Shown here: piece after piece, positions 33,141 through 41,192 of the stretch
Numbering within the stretch: position 1 is the stretch's first letter
Layout of the letters: each line of letters starts with the position of its first letter
Assembly (NCBI RefSeq): GCF_002355475.1
Contig: NZ_AP014862.1
Span: 1,612,001 to 1,676,000 of the forward strand
Origin: Pseudomonas furukawaii
GTDB taxonomy: Bacteria > Pseudomonadota > Gammaproteobacteria > Pseudomonadales > Pseudomonadaceae
Direction of reading: 5' to 3'
Length of the DNA stretch: 64,000 bases
Position numbers and translations under genes: made by a program
Notes under the pieces: generated by a model
What the model was told of the DNA's origin: nothing
The model's input: the letters and a program-made list of their open reading frames with translations, nothing else
Databases searched by the model: none

Positions 33141-33417
33141 CCACTGCGTCGCCATCGACAGCGCCACCGCGCTTTCCTGCCTCGGGCAAACGGTGCTGAT
33201 GGAACTGGGCTGGGATGATGACCCGGAGTCTGTCTGGCGGTGCCTCCATGTGCTGGGCGTGGTGCTGCCGAAGGAGGGCATCTACGAGCATGGGCATTTC
33301 GTGGTGGTCAACGCCCTGGCCCCGGAGGCATTCCCCTATGAAATATTCTGGGCCCACATCCGTACCCTGCAACGGGTTTGCCAGTGGATTGACGTGCAGC
33401 CTCGCGCCACAGCCTGA
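33133..33417 (+). CDS. Pf-like phage conserved hypothetical protein
   Basis: 94 residues from ATG 33133. SATALSCLGQTVLMELGWDD and FVVVNALAPEAFPYEIFWAHIRTLQRVCQW resemble a small protein of unknown function in the early region of Pseudomonas filamentous phages. Just after its stop the sequence switches to the end of a toxin gene, so the rest of the phage genome has been lost between here and about 33420. Confidence 0.5.
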   Translation: MSSHCVAIDSATALSCLGQTVLMELGWDDDPESVWRCLHVLGVVLPKEGIYEHGHFVVVNALAPEAFPYEIFWAHIRTLQRVCQWIDVQPRATA

Positions 33418-33419
33418 TC

Positions 33420-33607
33420 CGGTCGGACACCGCGTGTCCGGCTCGCGCAAGGTCCGCGTCGCCTCGGGCGGGTCCAGCGTCATCTACTACCACTTCACTT
33501 CGGCTTTGCAGATTGCACTGCTGCTGATCTACCCGAAGAACGAGAAGGATGATCTGTCGGCCGATGAGCGAAAGGTGCTCAAGCAAATCATTGAGCGGTG
33601 GAGGTAA
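33420..33607 (+). pseudogene. Truncated RelE/HigB-type toxin (C-terminal part only)
   Basis: The last 60 or so codons of a RelE-superfamily toxin remain: SRKVRVASGG, SVIYYHFTSALQIALLLIYP and KNEKDDLSADERKVLKQII, ending at 33607. The N-terminal half and start are missing and the frame runs upstream into unrelated sequence. The antitoxin gene follows 5 bp later, the HigBA/RelE-first order. No functional toxin can be made. Confidence 0.75.
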
Positions 33608-33612
33608 TCGCC

Positions 33613-33899
33613 ATGAGCAAATTCTTTGAAGACCTTCTGGAGAGCGTCCAGCAAATGGACGAAATCCACCGTGGCGAACCTAAGCCTTCACGGGAGTTCG
33701 CCGTGGACGCGATGAAGGTGAAGAAAATCCGCAAGGCCACCGGCCTGACCCAGGCCAAGTTCGCGGCGATGATCGATGTGCAGCTCGGCACGTTGCGCAA
33801 TTGGGAGCAGGGGCGGCGTGAGCCTAGGGACCGGCCAAAGCGCTGCTTCGTGCCATTCACAACGACCCCAAGCACGTCATCCAGGTCCTATCGACCTGA
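33613..33899 (+). pseudogene. Frameshifted HigA-type antitoxin
   Basis: Residues 1-72 read normally (MSKFFEDLLESVQQMDEIHRG, HTH_3 KIRKATGLTQAKFAAMIDVQLGTLRNWEQGRREP). After GAGCCT (33825) the expected continuation GPAKALLRAIHNDPKHVIQVL is found in another frame and ends at 33899. One base appears deleted at about 33826-33828. Without the deletion the protein would be about 95 residues, normal for this family. A broken toxin and broken antitoxin fit a dead module at a former prophage end. Confidence 0.75.
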
Positions 33900-33953
33900 G
33901 CCTGTGGGTTGTCGATTTCGACACCTCTTCGACACCACCAAACCCCAGAAACG

Positions 33954-33978
33954 AAAAAACCCCATAAATCAGGGGTTT
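33954..33978 (-). terminator. Native terminator of the tRNA-Gly target gene (minus strand)
   Basis: Stem AAACCCC/GGGGTTT around an 8-nt loop (33957-33978); on the minus strand it is followed by TTTTTTCG. It sits 13 bp past the tRNA-Gly 3' end remnant, where the uninterrupted tRNA gene would need its terminator. Confidence 0.7.
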
Positions 33979-33991
33979 AGTCAGGGGAATC

Positions 33992-34009
33992 TGGAGCGGG
34001 CGAAGGGAA
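33992..34009 (-). other. ICE attachment site: 18-bp 3' end of tRNA-Gly
   Basis: TGGAGCGGGCGAAGGGAA is the reverse complement of TTCCCTTCGCCCGCTCCA, the encoded 3' end (with CCA) of bacterial tRNA-Gly(CCC), the 18-bp integration site used by ICEclc/PAGI-2-type elements. The sequence to its right (CAGCACCCGG...) does not continue the tRNA, so this is the ICE-chromosome junction that lacks the tRNA body. Chromosome lies left and ICE right. Confidence 0.85.
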
Positions 34010-34241
34010 CAGCACCCGGTCACCAACTCGTTTATTACGAACATTTTTTCCGATCCAGGCGTCACGGAATGGACTCGATTGTGGACTCAAGTCTTCGGCC
34101 TGGTCAACGCAGGCCGTTGCGGGTGATCCAAAGCGAGCCAAGCACATCCATCAACAGCCAGAGCATCGGATTTCATTCCGAAGTCTATCCGTCTACTGGC
34201 ACACCACGCCACAGGCCGCAACGGACAGGCGAGCTACGGCC

Positions 34242-35150
34242 TCAACGAACCGGCTTATCATCGACCGGTGAGGCCTCGTCTTTCACTCGCGCGAGGAACC
34301 GCTTCATGGGCTCCGAGGGTTCGCCCCGGCGGCGCAGCAGGTAGGTAGAGAGCATCGGTGGGGTGCCGGTCAGGGGACGAATGGAGATGTCCGGGCGCTG
34401 TAGCGTCTGCACCTGCGAGGCGATGGCGAAGCCGATGCCGTAGCCGGCGCCGACCAGGGTCAGCATCACGCCCAGGCTGGTCACTTCATCGACCAGCTTG
34501 AGCGGCGTGCCTGCGTCCTGCAGCATCGCTTGAATCTGATGGCGGCAGCCCGATCCCGATTCGGGATGGCACAGAACCAGCGGGAACTTCAAGGCTTCGG
34601 CCAGCGGCACCTGGACGTGTGCCAGCAAGGGATGGCGTGCGGGCACGATCACCGACAGCGGATCGGTCCACACCGGCTCGGCGACGAGCCCATCATGCAC
34701 CGCGTTCGACAACGCAAAGCCGATGTCCAGCAGATCGTTGTGCAGCATCTTGAGCTGCTGCACGAACGGCAACTCGAAGACGCGAATCTCCAGCTCGGGT
34801 TCATCCTCGCGGCTGCGTGCCAGCAAGGTAGCGATGCGGGGCTGCGCCAGGCTGTCGCAGATGGCGATGCGCAGATGGCCTTGGTAGCCCTGCGCCGCGG
34901 CCTTGGCGCTCTTGACTGCCTGCTCCACGGTAGCCTGCACGCGCCGGCATTCGCCGAGGAACACCTGGCCGGCCCAGGTCAGCCGCGTCAGGCGTGTGCT
35001 GCGGTCGAACAACTGTACACCGAGCTGGCTTTCCAGGTCGCGCATCGCACGCGACACAGGCGATTGCTCGATGCCCAGACGCTCGGCTGCACGGGCCAGA
35101 TGCAGTTCTTCCGCAACTGCGACGAAGTAACGCAGCAATCTGAAATCCAA
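34242..35150 (-). CDS. LysR-family regulator in the ICE end
   Basis: 302 residues. The start is TTG at 35150, supported by AGGAGG six bases upstream; no ATG fits. HTH_1: ARAAERLGIEQSPVSRAMRD. The substrate domain includes LRIAICDSLAQPRIATLL and FPLVLCHPESGSG. It is close in layout to the second LysR at 35859 and to regulators next to the ICE boundary such as TciR of ICEclc, which starts the transfer-competence cascade. Assignment to TciR is not certain. Confidence 0.88.
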   Translation of the reverse strand: MDFRLLRYFVAVAEELHLARAAERLGIEQSPVSRAMRDLESQLGVQLFDRSTRLTRLTWAGQVFLGECRRVQATVEQAVKSAKAAAQGYQGHLRIAICDSLAQPRIATLLARSREDEPELEIRVFELPFVQQLKMLHNDLLDIGFALSNAVHDGLVAEPVWTDPLSVIVPARHPLLAHVQVPLAEALKFPLVLCHPESGSGCRHQIQAMLQDAGTPLKLVDEVTSLGVMLTLVGAGYGIGFAIASQVQTLQRPDISIRPLTGTPPMLSTYLLRRRGEPSEPMKRFLARVKDEASPVDDKPVR

Positions 35151-35381
35151 GGCCGCCTCCTGTCTGTCTTCTTCTGGTTCAGCCTATCGGACGCCAGCAT
35201 CTCCTACCGCATCCCGTCAGCACCTCCTTCGGTGGCATCGCGTCAAAGCCTCATGACCGCTCGGTGCGCCGGGCACGGCGCGCAGGCGCTCACGTGTGCT
35301 GGAGTCCGCGATCGGTGCAGCCGATGACGTCACGCCGGCGTCAGGGCGAGCATGCCGATGCAGTTGGGTGTCTTTCGGGTC

Positions 35382-35640
35382 ACCCCGATCGCCTCCCAGA
35401 TCGGTCACGAAGTCCGGTTCTAACACGCCCGGACTTCTGCGCAGCCGCCATCACCTGGGCGACGCGCCGGTAGGCCCGCTTGGCGGTCTCCGCGCATGAA
35501 GTCCTTGGGCTGCGGATGACGCGGCGCCGAAGCATGCAGCCACTGCGCGAACTGCTCGTCGCTCATGCGTTCGTCTTTCCAGAACACGCTGCGGTCGGCA
35601 GTGATGGACAGGGTCGCCGAGTCGGGCTTGATCGACTTCA
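35382..35640 (-). pseudogene. ExbD/TolR-like biopolymer transport fragment
   Basis: On the minus strand SIKPDSATLSITADRSVFW, ERMSDEQFAQWLHASAPRHP and PKDFMRGDRQA match the periplasmic part of ExbD proteins. The usual end then appears in other frames (AYRRVAQVMAAAQKSG, then LEPDFVTDLGG), so at least one frameshift is present and the N-terminal TM part is missing. It lies between the two LysR genes in a 708-bp stretch (35151-35858) holding no intact gene. Probably a leftover of an exchanged cargo segment. Confidence 0.5.
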
Positions 35641-35858
35641 CTCCACTCAGACAACACAATAATGACAATCTGGCAATTTTCCGATAAGGCAACACCGACG
35701 GGATAACCGGACTTGCTTGGACACTCGCCCCCCGTGGCCACGACAGAAGGTCGGATGGCGGCGACTGGCAAGCCTCTGTGACCGGCATCGCCGCCGGGAA
35801 GCGCTCATGCAGTTCCCTAAAGCCAGAGGAATGGACTCCACTTTCTGAGGAGAAGTAC

Positions 35859-36770
35859 ATGAACTTACGCCATCTTCGCTGCTTCATCGCCGTGGCCGAG
35901 GAGTTGCACTTCGGCCGGGCGGCGCGGCGGCTGCATATGGAGCAGTCGCCCCTGTCGCGCACGATCCGCCAACTGGAGGCAGGCCTGGGCGTGATGCTGC
36001 TGGAGCGCACGCCGCGCGGCGTGCGCCTGACCCCGGCCGGGCAGGTGTTTCTGGAGGAGGCCCGGCGCGTGCTGCTGACCCTTGAGCAAGCCCAGACCAA
36101 GACGCGGGCGGTGGCGGTGGGACACCGGGGCACCCTGCGCATCGCCCTGGCCGGCGGCGTCGGGCGGACCCGGCTGTCGGCGCTGCTCGCGCTGTGCCGC
36201 GAGGAGGCGCCGGAAGTGGGCATCCGGCTGTTCGAGGCGCCGCTGTTGCAGGTGGTGGGCGGCCTGGGCAACGACCTGTACGACGCGGCCTTTGCGATGG
36301 CCGGCGAGATGGCGGCCGGGGTGGTCGCCAGGCCGGTGTGGCAAGATCCACTGGTGGTGGCCATACCCGCGCGGCACCCCTTGCTGGCGCACAAGCGGGT
36401 ACCGCTGGACGAGGTGGTGGGCTACCCGCTGGTGCTGTGTCACCCGCAGGTGTGTGCGGAGTGCAGCCGGCAATGCGAGCGCCTGCTGCGCCTGGTGGAG
36501 ACACCGCCGGTCGTGGCCGAGTACGTGACGACCCACTCGTTGATGCTGGCCCTGGTGGCGGCCGGCTATGGCGTGGGATTTTCCACCGCGGCGCACGCGG
36601 TGGCATGCCGGCAGGCGGACGTGATCGTCCGGCCGCTGGACGAGGACTCGGCGGCGTTGACGACCTACCTGCTACATCCCGAGGGCGCGATGTCGGAGCC
36701 GCTGCGCCACTTCATCGACCGTGCTCAGCGTGTCGGCCATATGCCGTTGGATACGCAACGGCTCGCATGA
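35859..36770 (+). CDS. LysR-family regulator in the ICE end (second copy)
   Basis: 303 residues from ATG 35859 with GAGGAGA 6 bp upstream. HTH_1 ARRLHMEQSPLSRTIRQLEAG and a substrate domain with LRIALAGGVGRTRLSALL and YPLVLCHPQVCAECSRQCE. The last has four Cys-type residues unusual for the family and could sense redox or metal. It resembles the LysR at 34242 in many positions, so the two are probably diverged paralogues. It could act on the bisR-like gene downstream (37299). Confidence 0.88.
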   Translation: MNLRHLRCFIAVAEELHFGRAARRLHMEQSPLSRTIRQLEAGLGVMLLERTPRGVRLTPAGQVFLEEARRVLLTLEQAQTKTRAVAVGHRGTLRIALAGGVGRTRLSALLALCREEAPEVGIRLFEAPLLQVVGGLGNDLYDAAFAMAGEMAAGVVARPVWQDPLVVAIPARHPLLAHKRVPLDEVVGYPLVLCHPQVCAECSRQCERLLRLVETPPVVAEYVTTHSLMLALVAAGYGVGFSTAAHAVACRQADVIVRPLDEDSAALTTYLLHPEGAMSEPLRHFIDRAQRVGHMPLDTQRLA

Positions 36771-37298
36771 GGCTGCCTCAGGCGGGTTGACCGATTCCAT
36801 TTTTGTCAAAGCGCCAGACCTGTTTTGCCACAGCGGGATTCCATTGGCGGTGCACGGGCGCGCTGCACTCAGGCGTTGCTCGCGCTTGCCGTTGGCATCT
36901 GCGAGCAACTTCGCATGCCCAACGTGGCGCGTCACAGCGAAGACGCGCGGCGCAACAGTGCTTGCCGTATGCGCATCGGCTCTGGCGTGTTGAGCTGATC
37001 GCGCTTTACTGGGCCTCTTTCCCTGCAAAGACTTTGGCCTGGTTATCCGGGTCAAGCATGGTGCCCGCGAATGACGCTGGTGACAGCGTGTTTCGCGGCT
37101 TGCGAATTGTGAGTGATGGCGCCATGCGCAGCAAGGCGCGCATCTCGCAACGAAACCGGCGGCATCAACGATGCCACGGTCTTCGCCGCTTCGCCACCTG
37201 CTCGTTTCGCCCGGAGATTCCTGGACAGCCACGCACGCCGCCTGTACGGCGGGTGCGCGTGCTTGGACTCGGTGCGATGACGAATGGAGGCGCGCGAT
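36771..37298. other. Long leader/promoter region before the bisR-like gene
   Basis: 528 bp without a credible gene on either strand. GC content and codon pattern differ from the flanking genes. It must hold the promoter of the bisR-like gene, the expected target of a LysR activator. No intrinsic terminator was recognised for the LysR gene. Confidence 0.5.
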
Positions 37299-38060
37299 AT
37301 GCCGAAGTCGAGCAGCCTGGCCGATGGCGCCAAGACCTACTACCGCCCGATCGAGGCGGCAATCCGCTGGAGCGGATTGCTGCGCTTCGAGCGGCGCATC
37401 CTGGCGACCTTGGGACAGCGGCCTCTGCCGGAGGCAACGGAGTTTCCACACTGGCCGATGCTGCGATTGAACACCGAAAGAATCTTCGATGCGCTGGTTC
37501 ACGGCGAGATGCCGTATGGCAAGGAGGGCTTGGGGCGGGACACGCAGGGTCTGGCGATGGACGACCCGTCGCTGACGGTGCGGCACGTCGAACTGAAAGC
37601 CTGGATGGCGCACTACTACCCCGGCGAGAAACCGGCGTTTCTGTTCGATGAGATCGAGCGTGCGCTTCACCCGGCGATCAGCCTGGACACAGTGGGCGCA
37701 TTGCTGGCCGAGCGGGAAGCGATCAAGGCGCGGCTGGTGGAACACTTGGGCGTGCACGAGACGCTGCGCGCCGAGCACGAGGCGCTGCTGAAGACGCACG
37801 CCGCCTGCGCGGCTGACGCGGAGCGTGCAAACACGCCGGGGCCGCGCAGCGAATCGACCTACCTGAACATCGTTGGCGGGTTACTGACCCTGCTGCTGGG
37901 CAAGTCTCCCAGCGGCATGCCGTATTCCAGCTTCCTGACGCAGGAGGCCATCATCAGCGCGATGGTGGCGCACCACGGCAATGCGATGGGCATCACCGAG
38001 CGCACCCTGCAGGCCAAATTCGCACTGGCTCGGCGCAGTTTGCAGAGCACAACGTACTGA
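37299..38060 (+). CDS. BisR-like ICE regulator (candidate)
   Basis: 253 residues from ATG 37299 (GGAGG about 18-22 bp upstream). No known enzyme motif in the N-terminal part (RPIEAAIRWSGLLRFERRIL). The C-terminal part SESTYLNIVGGLLTLLLGKS, GMPYSSFLTQEAIISAMVAH and GITERTLQAKFALARRSL is a stretch repeatedly found in ICE and accessory proteins. Its place directly upstream of alpA corresponds to bisR of ICEclc, which switches on the alpA promoter. The functional name is by position and is an inference. Confidence 0.55.
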   Translation: MPKSSSLADGAKTYYRPIEAAIRWSGLLRFERRILATLGQRPLPEATEFPHWPMLRLNTERIFDALVHGEMPYGKEGLGRDTQGLAMDDPSLTVRHVELKAWMAHYYPGEKPAFLFDEIERALHPAISLDTVGALLAEREAIKARLVEHLGVHETLRAEHEALLKTHAACAADAERANTPGPRSESTYLNIVGGLLTLLLGKSPSGMPYSSFLTQEAIISAMVAHHGNAMGITERTLQAKFALARRSLQSTTY

Positions 38061-38073
38061 GCGATGCCAGACC

Positions 38074-38105
38074 GTATCTGCGGTCGCGGATACCGCATTT
38101 GCGGT
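38074..38105. promoter_or_regulatory. Overlapping inverted repeats upstream of alpA
   Basis: GTATC-N10-GATAC (38074-38093) is followed by ACCGCA-TT-TGCGGT (38092-38105), with GCGG steps repeated between. They lie 75-105 bp upstream of the alpA start, in the promoter that BisR activates in ICEclc. Candidate binding site for the upstream regulator or for AlpA. Confidence 0.5.
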
Positions 38106-38178
38106 GTCTTTCTTCAACGCAGCGGTCTTAATTCGAGTCACGCCAATCAGCGCCACTGAGCGTTAAGGAGTGACCCTC

Positions 38179-38397
38179 ATGTCTTCGCAGACCACCGCCA
38201 CGGCGGCATTGACCGAACACCGCATCCTGCGCCGCGCTGAGGTCGAAGCCAAGACCGGCTTCAAGCGCGCGCACATCTACAGCCTGATGAAGGACGGCAA
38301 CTTCCCCAAGGCGCTGCGCCTGGGCGTGCGCGCGGTGGGCTGGGACTCGGTGGAGATCGAACAGTGGATCGCCGATCGCCTCAAAGAACGCGCCTGA
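38179..38397 (+). CDS. alpA: AlpA-family regulator
   Basis: 72 residues from ATG 38179 with AAGGAG 8 bp upstream. RILRRAEVEAKTGFKRAHIY and LMKDGNFPKALRLG, VGWDSVEIEQWIADRL are the MerR-like winged HTH of AlpA/excisionase-type proteins. It heads the ICE stabilisation operon (alpA-parA-shi-parB-DUF2857). In related elements it is the first gene of the bistably expressed transcript. DNA-binding by inference from fold. Confidence 0.9.
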   Translation: MSSQTTATAALTEHRILRRAEVEAKTGFKRAHIYSLMKDGNFPKALRLGVRAVGWDSVEIEQWIADRLKERA

Positions 38398-38437
38398 CGC
38401 TTCTTCTCGGTTCATGCCATTCGACGAGGAGAAGCTC

Positions 38438-39304
38438 ATGCAGGTGGTGTCCATCATTTCAACCAAGGGCGGCGTCGGCAAGACCACGACGGCGGCCAAC
38501 CTGGGCGGCCTCATTGCCGATGCCGGGCTGCGCGTGCTGCTGCTGGACCTGGACGTGCAGCCCACGCTGTCGAGCTACTTCACACTGGACGTGCGTGCGC
38601 CCGGCGGCATCTACGAGATGCTCGCCTTCAACGAGCGGCGCATCGAGCACCTGGTGTCGCGCACCGCGATCGCGGGCCTGGACCTGGTGCTCTCCAACGA
38701 CGACCGCGGCGAACTGAACACACTGCTGCTGCACGCGCCCGACGGGCGCCTGCGGCTGCGCAACCTGTTGCCGGTCTTCCGCGAGCACTACGACCTGCTG
38801 CTGATCGACACCCAGGGCGCGCGCAGCGTGCTGCTGGAGATGGCGGTGCTGGCGTCCGACCTGGCGCTGTCGCCGGTGACGCCGGAAATCCTCGCGGCGC
38901 GCGAGCTGCGGCGCGGCACGCTGCAACTGATCGAGGACATCTCGCCGTATCGGCACCTGAGCATCGAACCGCCGCCGCTGCGCCTGCTCATCAACCGTGT
39001 GCATACGGTGTCGTCGAACGCGCGGCTGGTCCAGCAGGCGCTGCGACAGGTGTTCCAGGAACAGGCCGGCGTGCAGGTGCTGGACACCGACGTGCCGGCC
39101 ATCGAAGCCTATCCGCGCGCTGCGACACGAGGATTGCCGGTGCATCGGGTGGAGTACCGCCAACCGGCGGGCCGCGCGGCGCCCGCGGCGCTGGAGACCA
39201 TGCGCGCGCTGGCTGGCGAGCTGTTCCCCGCGTGGCGGGAGCGCCTCGCGCTAGTCACCGGCCGGGCCGATGCGGGAGGGGCCGGCCATGGCGAGCGTGC
39301 ATGA
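38438..39304 (+). CDS. parA: ParA-family partition ATPase
   Basis: 288 residues from ATG 38438 (GAGGAG 8 bp upstream). The deviant Walker A is STKGGVGKTTTAANLGG (about 8-24), Walker A' LLLDLDVQP and Walker B LLLIDTQGARS. It would segregate or stabilise the excised circular ICE together with the ParB-like protein encoded downstream. The gene overlaps the small shi-like gene by 17 bp. Confidence 0.92.
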   Translation: MQVVSIISTKGGVGKTTTAANLGGLIADAGLRVLLLDLDVQPTLSSYFTLDVRAPGGIYEMLAFNERRIEHLVSRTAIAGLDLVLSNDDRGELNTLLLHAPDGRLRLRNLLPVFREHYDLLLIDTQGARSVLLEMAVLASDLALSPVTPEILAARELRRGTLQLIEDISPYRHLSIEPPPLRLLINRVHTVSSNARLVQQALRQVFQEQAGVQVLDTDVPAIEAYPRAATRGLPVHRVEYRQPAGRAAPAALETMRALAGELFPAWRERLALVTGRADAGGAGHGERA

Positions 39305-39524
39305 ACTGGCGCGCGGCCGTGAACGGCTGCGCGCGTTGATCGAGTTCGCGCTGGGCGAAGGTTGGCGCGTGGTGCGCACGTCCGGCGGGCACCTGAAATT
39401 CACGAAACAAGGCTGCGCGTCGATCTACACCAGCTCGACTGCAAGCGACCACCGTGCCGACCGCAATGCCCGCGCGCAACTTCGCCGCGCCGACCGGCAG
39501 GCGCAGGAGAACGGCCGTGGCTGA
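39288..39524 (+). CDS. Small HicA-like protein (shi position)
   Basis: 78 residues from ATG 39288; ATG 39270 is an alternative. GEGWRVVRTSGGHLKFTKQG and YTSSTASDHRADRNARAQLRRA resemble the double-stranded-RNA-binding-like fold of HicA mRNA interferases, including the GGH-K-F motif. At this position ICEclc has shi, which halts growth of transfer-competent cells. That would fit a toxic RNA-acting protein, but is inference. It overlaps parA and parB. Confidence 0.6.
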   Translation: MASVHELARGRERLRALIEFALGEGWRVVRTSGGHLKFTKQGCASIYTSSTASDHRADRNARAQLRRADRQAQENGRG

Positions 39525-41175
39525 GCTGACGCCGCAGGACATGGCTGCCAAGCTGCTGGCCACCGGCTTCGAGCGCAGCGGCCCTTCGGCCGCGACCTTG
39601 AGCGACCCCATCGCCGACACGTCGATGGTGGTGACCCTGGACCAGTTGCGGCCCTACGACCACGACCCGCGCGTGACCCGCAACCCGGCCTATGCAGAGA
39701 TCAAGGCGTCCATCCGCGAACGCGGGCTGGACGCGCCCCCCACGATCACGCGCAGACCGGGCGAGGCGCACTACATCATTCGCAACGGCGGCAACACGCG
39801 GCTGGCCATCCTGCGCGAGTTGTGGAGCGAGACCAAGGAGGAACGCTTCTTCCGCATTGCGTGCCTGTTCCGCCCGTGGCCGGCGCGCGGTGAAATCGTG
39901 GCGCTGACCGGGCACCTGGCCGAGAACGAGCTGCGCGGCGGGCTGACCTTCATCGAGCGTGCCTTGGGCATCGAGAAGGCGCGCGAGTTCTACGAGCAGG
40001 AAAGCGGCCAGGCGCTGTCGCAGAGCGAACTCGCGCGGCGGCTGACTTCCGACGGCTATCCGGTGCCGCAGTCACACATCAGCCGCATGAACGATGCGGT
40101 GCGCTATCTGCTGCCGGCGATCCCGACCCTGCTGTACGGCGGATTGGGTCGGCATCAGGTGGACCGGCTCGCGGTGCTGCGCAAGGCGTGCGAGCGCACC
40201 TGGGAGCGGCGTGCGCTCGGCCGCACCGTGGCCGTGGACTTCGCCACCTTGTTTCAGGACGTGCTGACGCAGTTCGACACACAGCCGGACGACTTCTCGC
40301 CGCAGCGGGTGCAGGACGAGCTGGTGGGGCAGATGGCCGAGCTGCTGGAGGCGGACTACGACACGCTGGCTCTGGAGATCAACGACAGCGAAAGCCGCCA
40401 GCGTGCGCTGATCAGCGAACCGGCGGCTCCGACGCCACCGGTAGCGCCTGTCGTGCCTGCTGCTCCTCCCCCGCCGATCTCCGCGCCTCAGCAGCCATCC
40501 GCCTCGTCTGTGCCGCGCGACACCACGCCGGTCGCGCCACCGGCGCCAGCAGCGACACCGCCTGCATCGCCCGAAGCGCCGGAGGACCAGCAAGGGCAAC
40601 GCGACGAGTGCCTGCAAGGGCACATCGTGACACCGGCACCGACCACCGAGCGCCTGCAGTCCATCCAGCGGATGGTCGCGGACCAGCTCGGCGACAAGCT
40701 GCCCGACTTCGAGGCCGATGCGCTGCGGGCGATCCCCGTACAGGCTGGCGGGCTCTTTCCCATCTCGGATGTCTGGTACATCGAGCCGGGACTGGACGCG
40801 CCGGATCGCCTGCGCGTGCACATCGCGCAGTTCGCGCGCGAAATCGGCGAGGAAGCGGCGGTTGCCGACCACATCGAGGCCAGCGCCGGCGGCATCGGCT
40901 TCGTCTGCGTGTCGCCGGCCGTGGGCCAGGCGAAGGCGCTGCCTGCGTTCGCGCGGGCGGTGCTGACCCTGCTGCATGTACTGAGCGTGGCGCCGCCAGC
41001 CGCGAATGGATTGGACCGCGCGCGGCTGGCCGACGAGCTGGCGGCGCTGCTGCATGGCCACGGCGGCTCGGCCACACGCCTGAGCGATGCTGCGCTGGTG
41101 AAGCTGTTCCGTCTGCTGCGCCTGGCGCGCCGGTTGCTGGATCTGGAAGCCGGCGTAGCGAGCCAGGATTCCTGA
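39517..41175 (+). CDS. ParB-family protein (BisD-like)
   Basis: 552 residues from GTG 39517 (AGGAG 8 bp upstream). ParB/Srx-like nuclease domain at about 35-130 (VTLDQLRPYDHDPRVTRNP, YIIRNGGNTRLAILREL), then an HTH region (SQSELARRLTSDGYPVPQSHISRMNDAV). A Pro/Ala-rich linker spans about residues 310-370 and is followed by a second globular domain. The size and linker exceed a plain ParB. In ICEclc the protein at this place is BisD, half of the BisDC master activator; a dual role in partition and activation is therefore possible. Confidence 0.82.
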   Translation: MAELTPQDMAAKLLATGFERSGPSAATLSDPIADTSMVVTLDQLRPYDHDPRVTRNPAYAEIKASIRERGLDAPPTITRRPGEAHYIIRNGGNTRLAILRELWSETKEERFFRIACLFRPWPARGEIVALTGHLAENELRGGLTFIERALGIEKAREFYEQESGQALSQSELARRLTSDGYPVPQSHISRMNDAVRYLLPAIPTLLYGGLGRHQVDRLAVLRKACERTWERRALGRTVAVDFATLFQDVLTQFDTQPDDFSPQRVQDELVGQMAELLEADYDTLALEINDSESRQRALISEPAAPTPPVAPVVPAAPPPPISAPQQPSASSVPRDTTPVAPPAPAATPPASPEAPEDQQGQRDECLQGHIVTPAPTTERLQSIQRMVADQLGDKLPDFEADALRAIPVQAGGLFPISDVWYIEPGLDAPDRLRVHIAQFAREIGEEAAVADHIEASAGGIGFVCVSPAVGQAKALPAFARAVLTLLHVLSVAPPAANGLDRARLADELAALLHGHGGSATRLSDAALVKLFRLLRLARRLLDLEAGVASQDS

Positions 41176-41192
41176 GCGCAGGAGGCTCCCGT

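Noticed and set aside
33992-34070. A complete tRNA-Gly gene
   Set aside because: Only the last 18 bp match; the following bases do not form T-, anticodon- or D-arms.
35420-36394. 324-codon minus-strand frame opposite the second LysR gene
   Set aside because: Most of it is a shadow of the LysR gene; only the final 70 residues (35382-35640) resemble ExbD and are kept as a pseudogene fragment.
36803-37651. 282-codon frame upstream of and overlapping the bisR-like gene
   Set aside because: Different frame from the conserved C-terminal motif at 37299-38060, Arg/Cys rich, no ribosome site.
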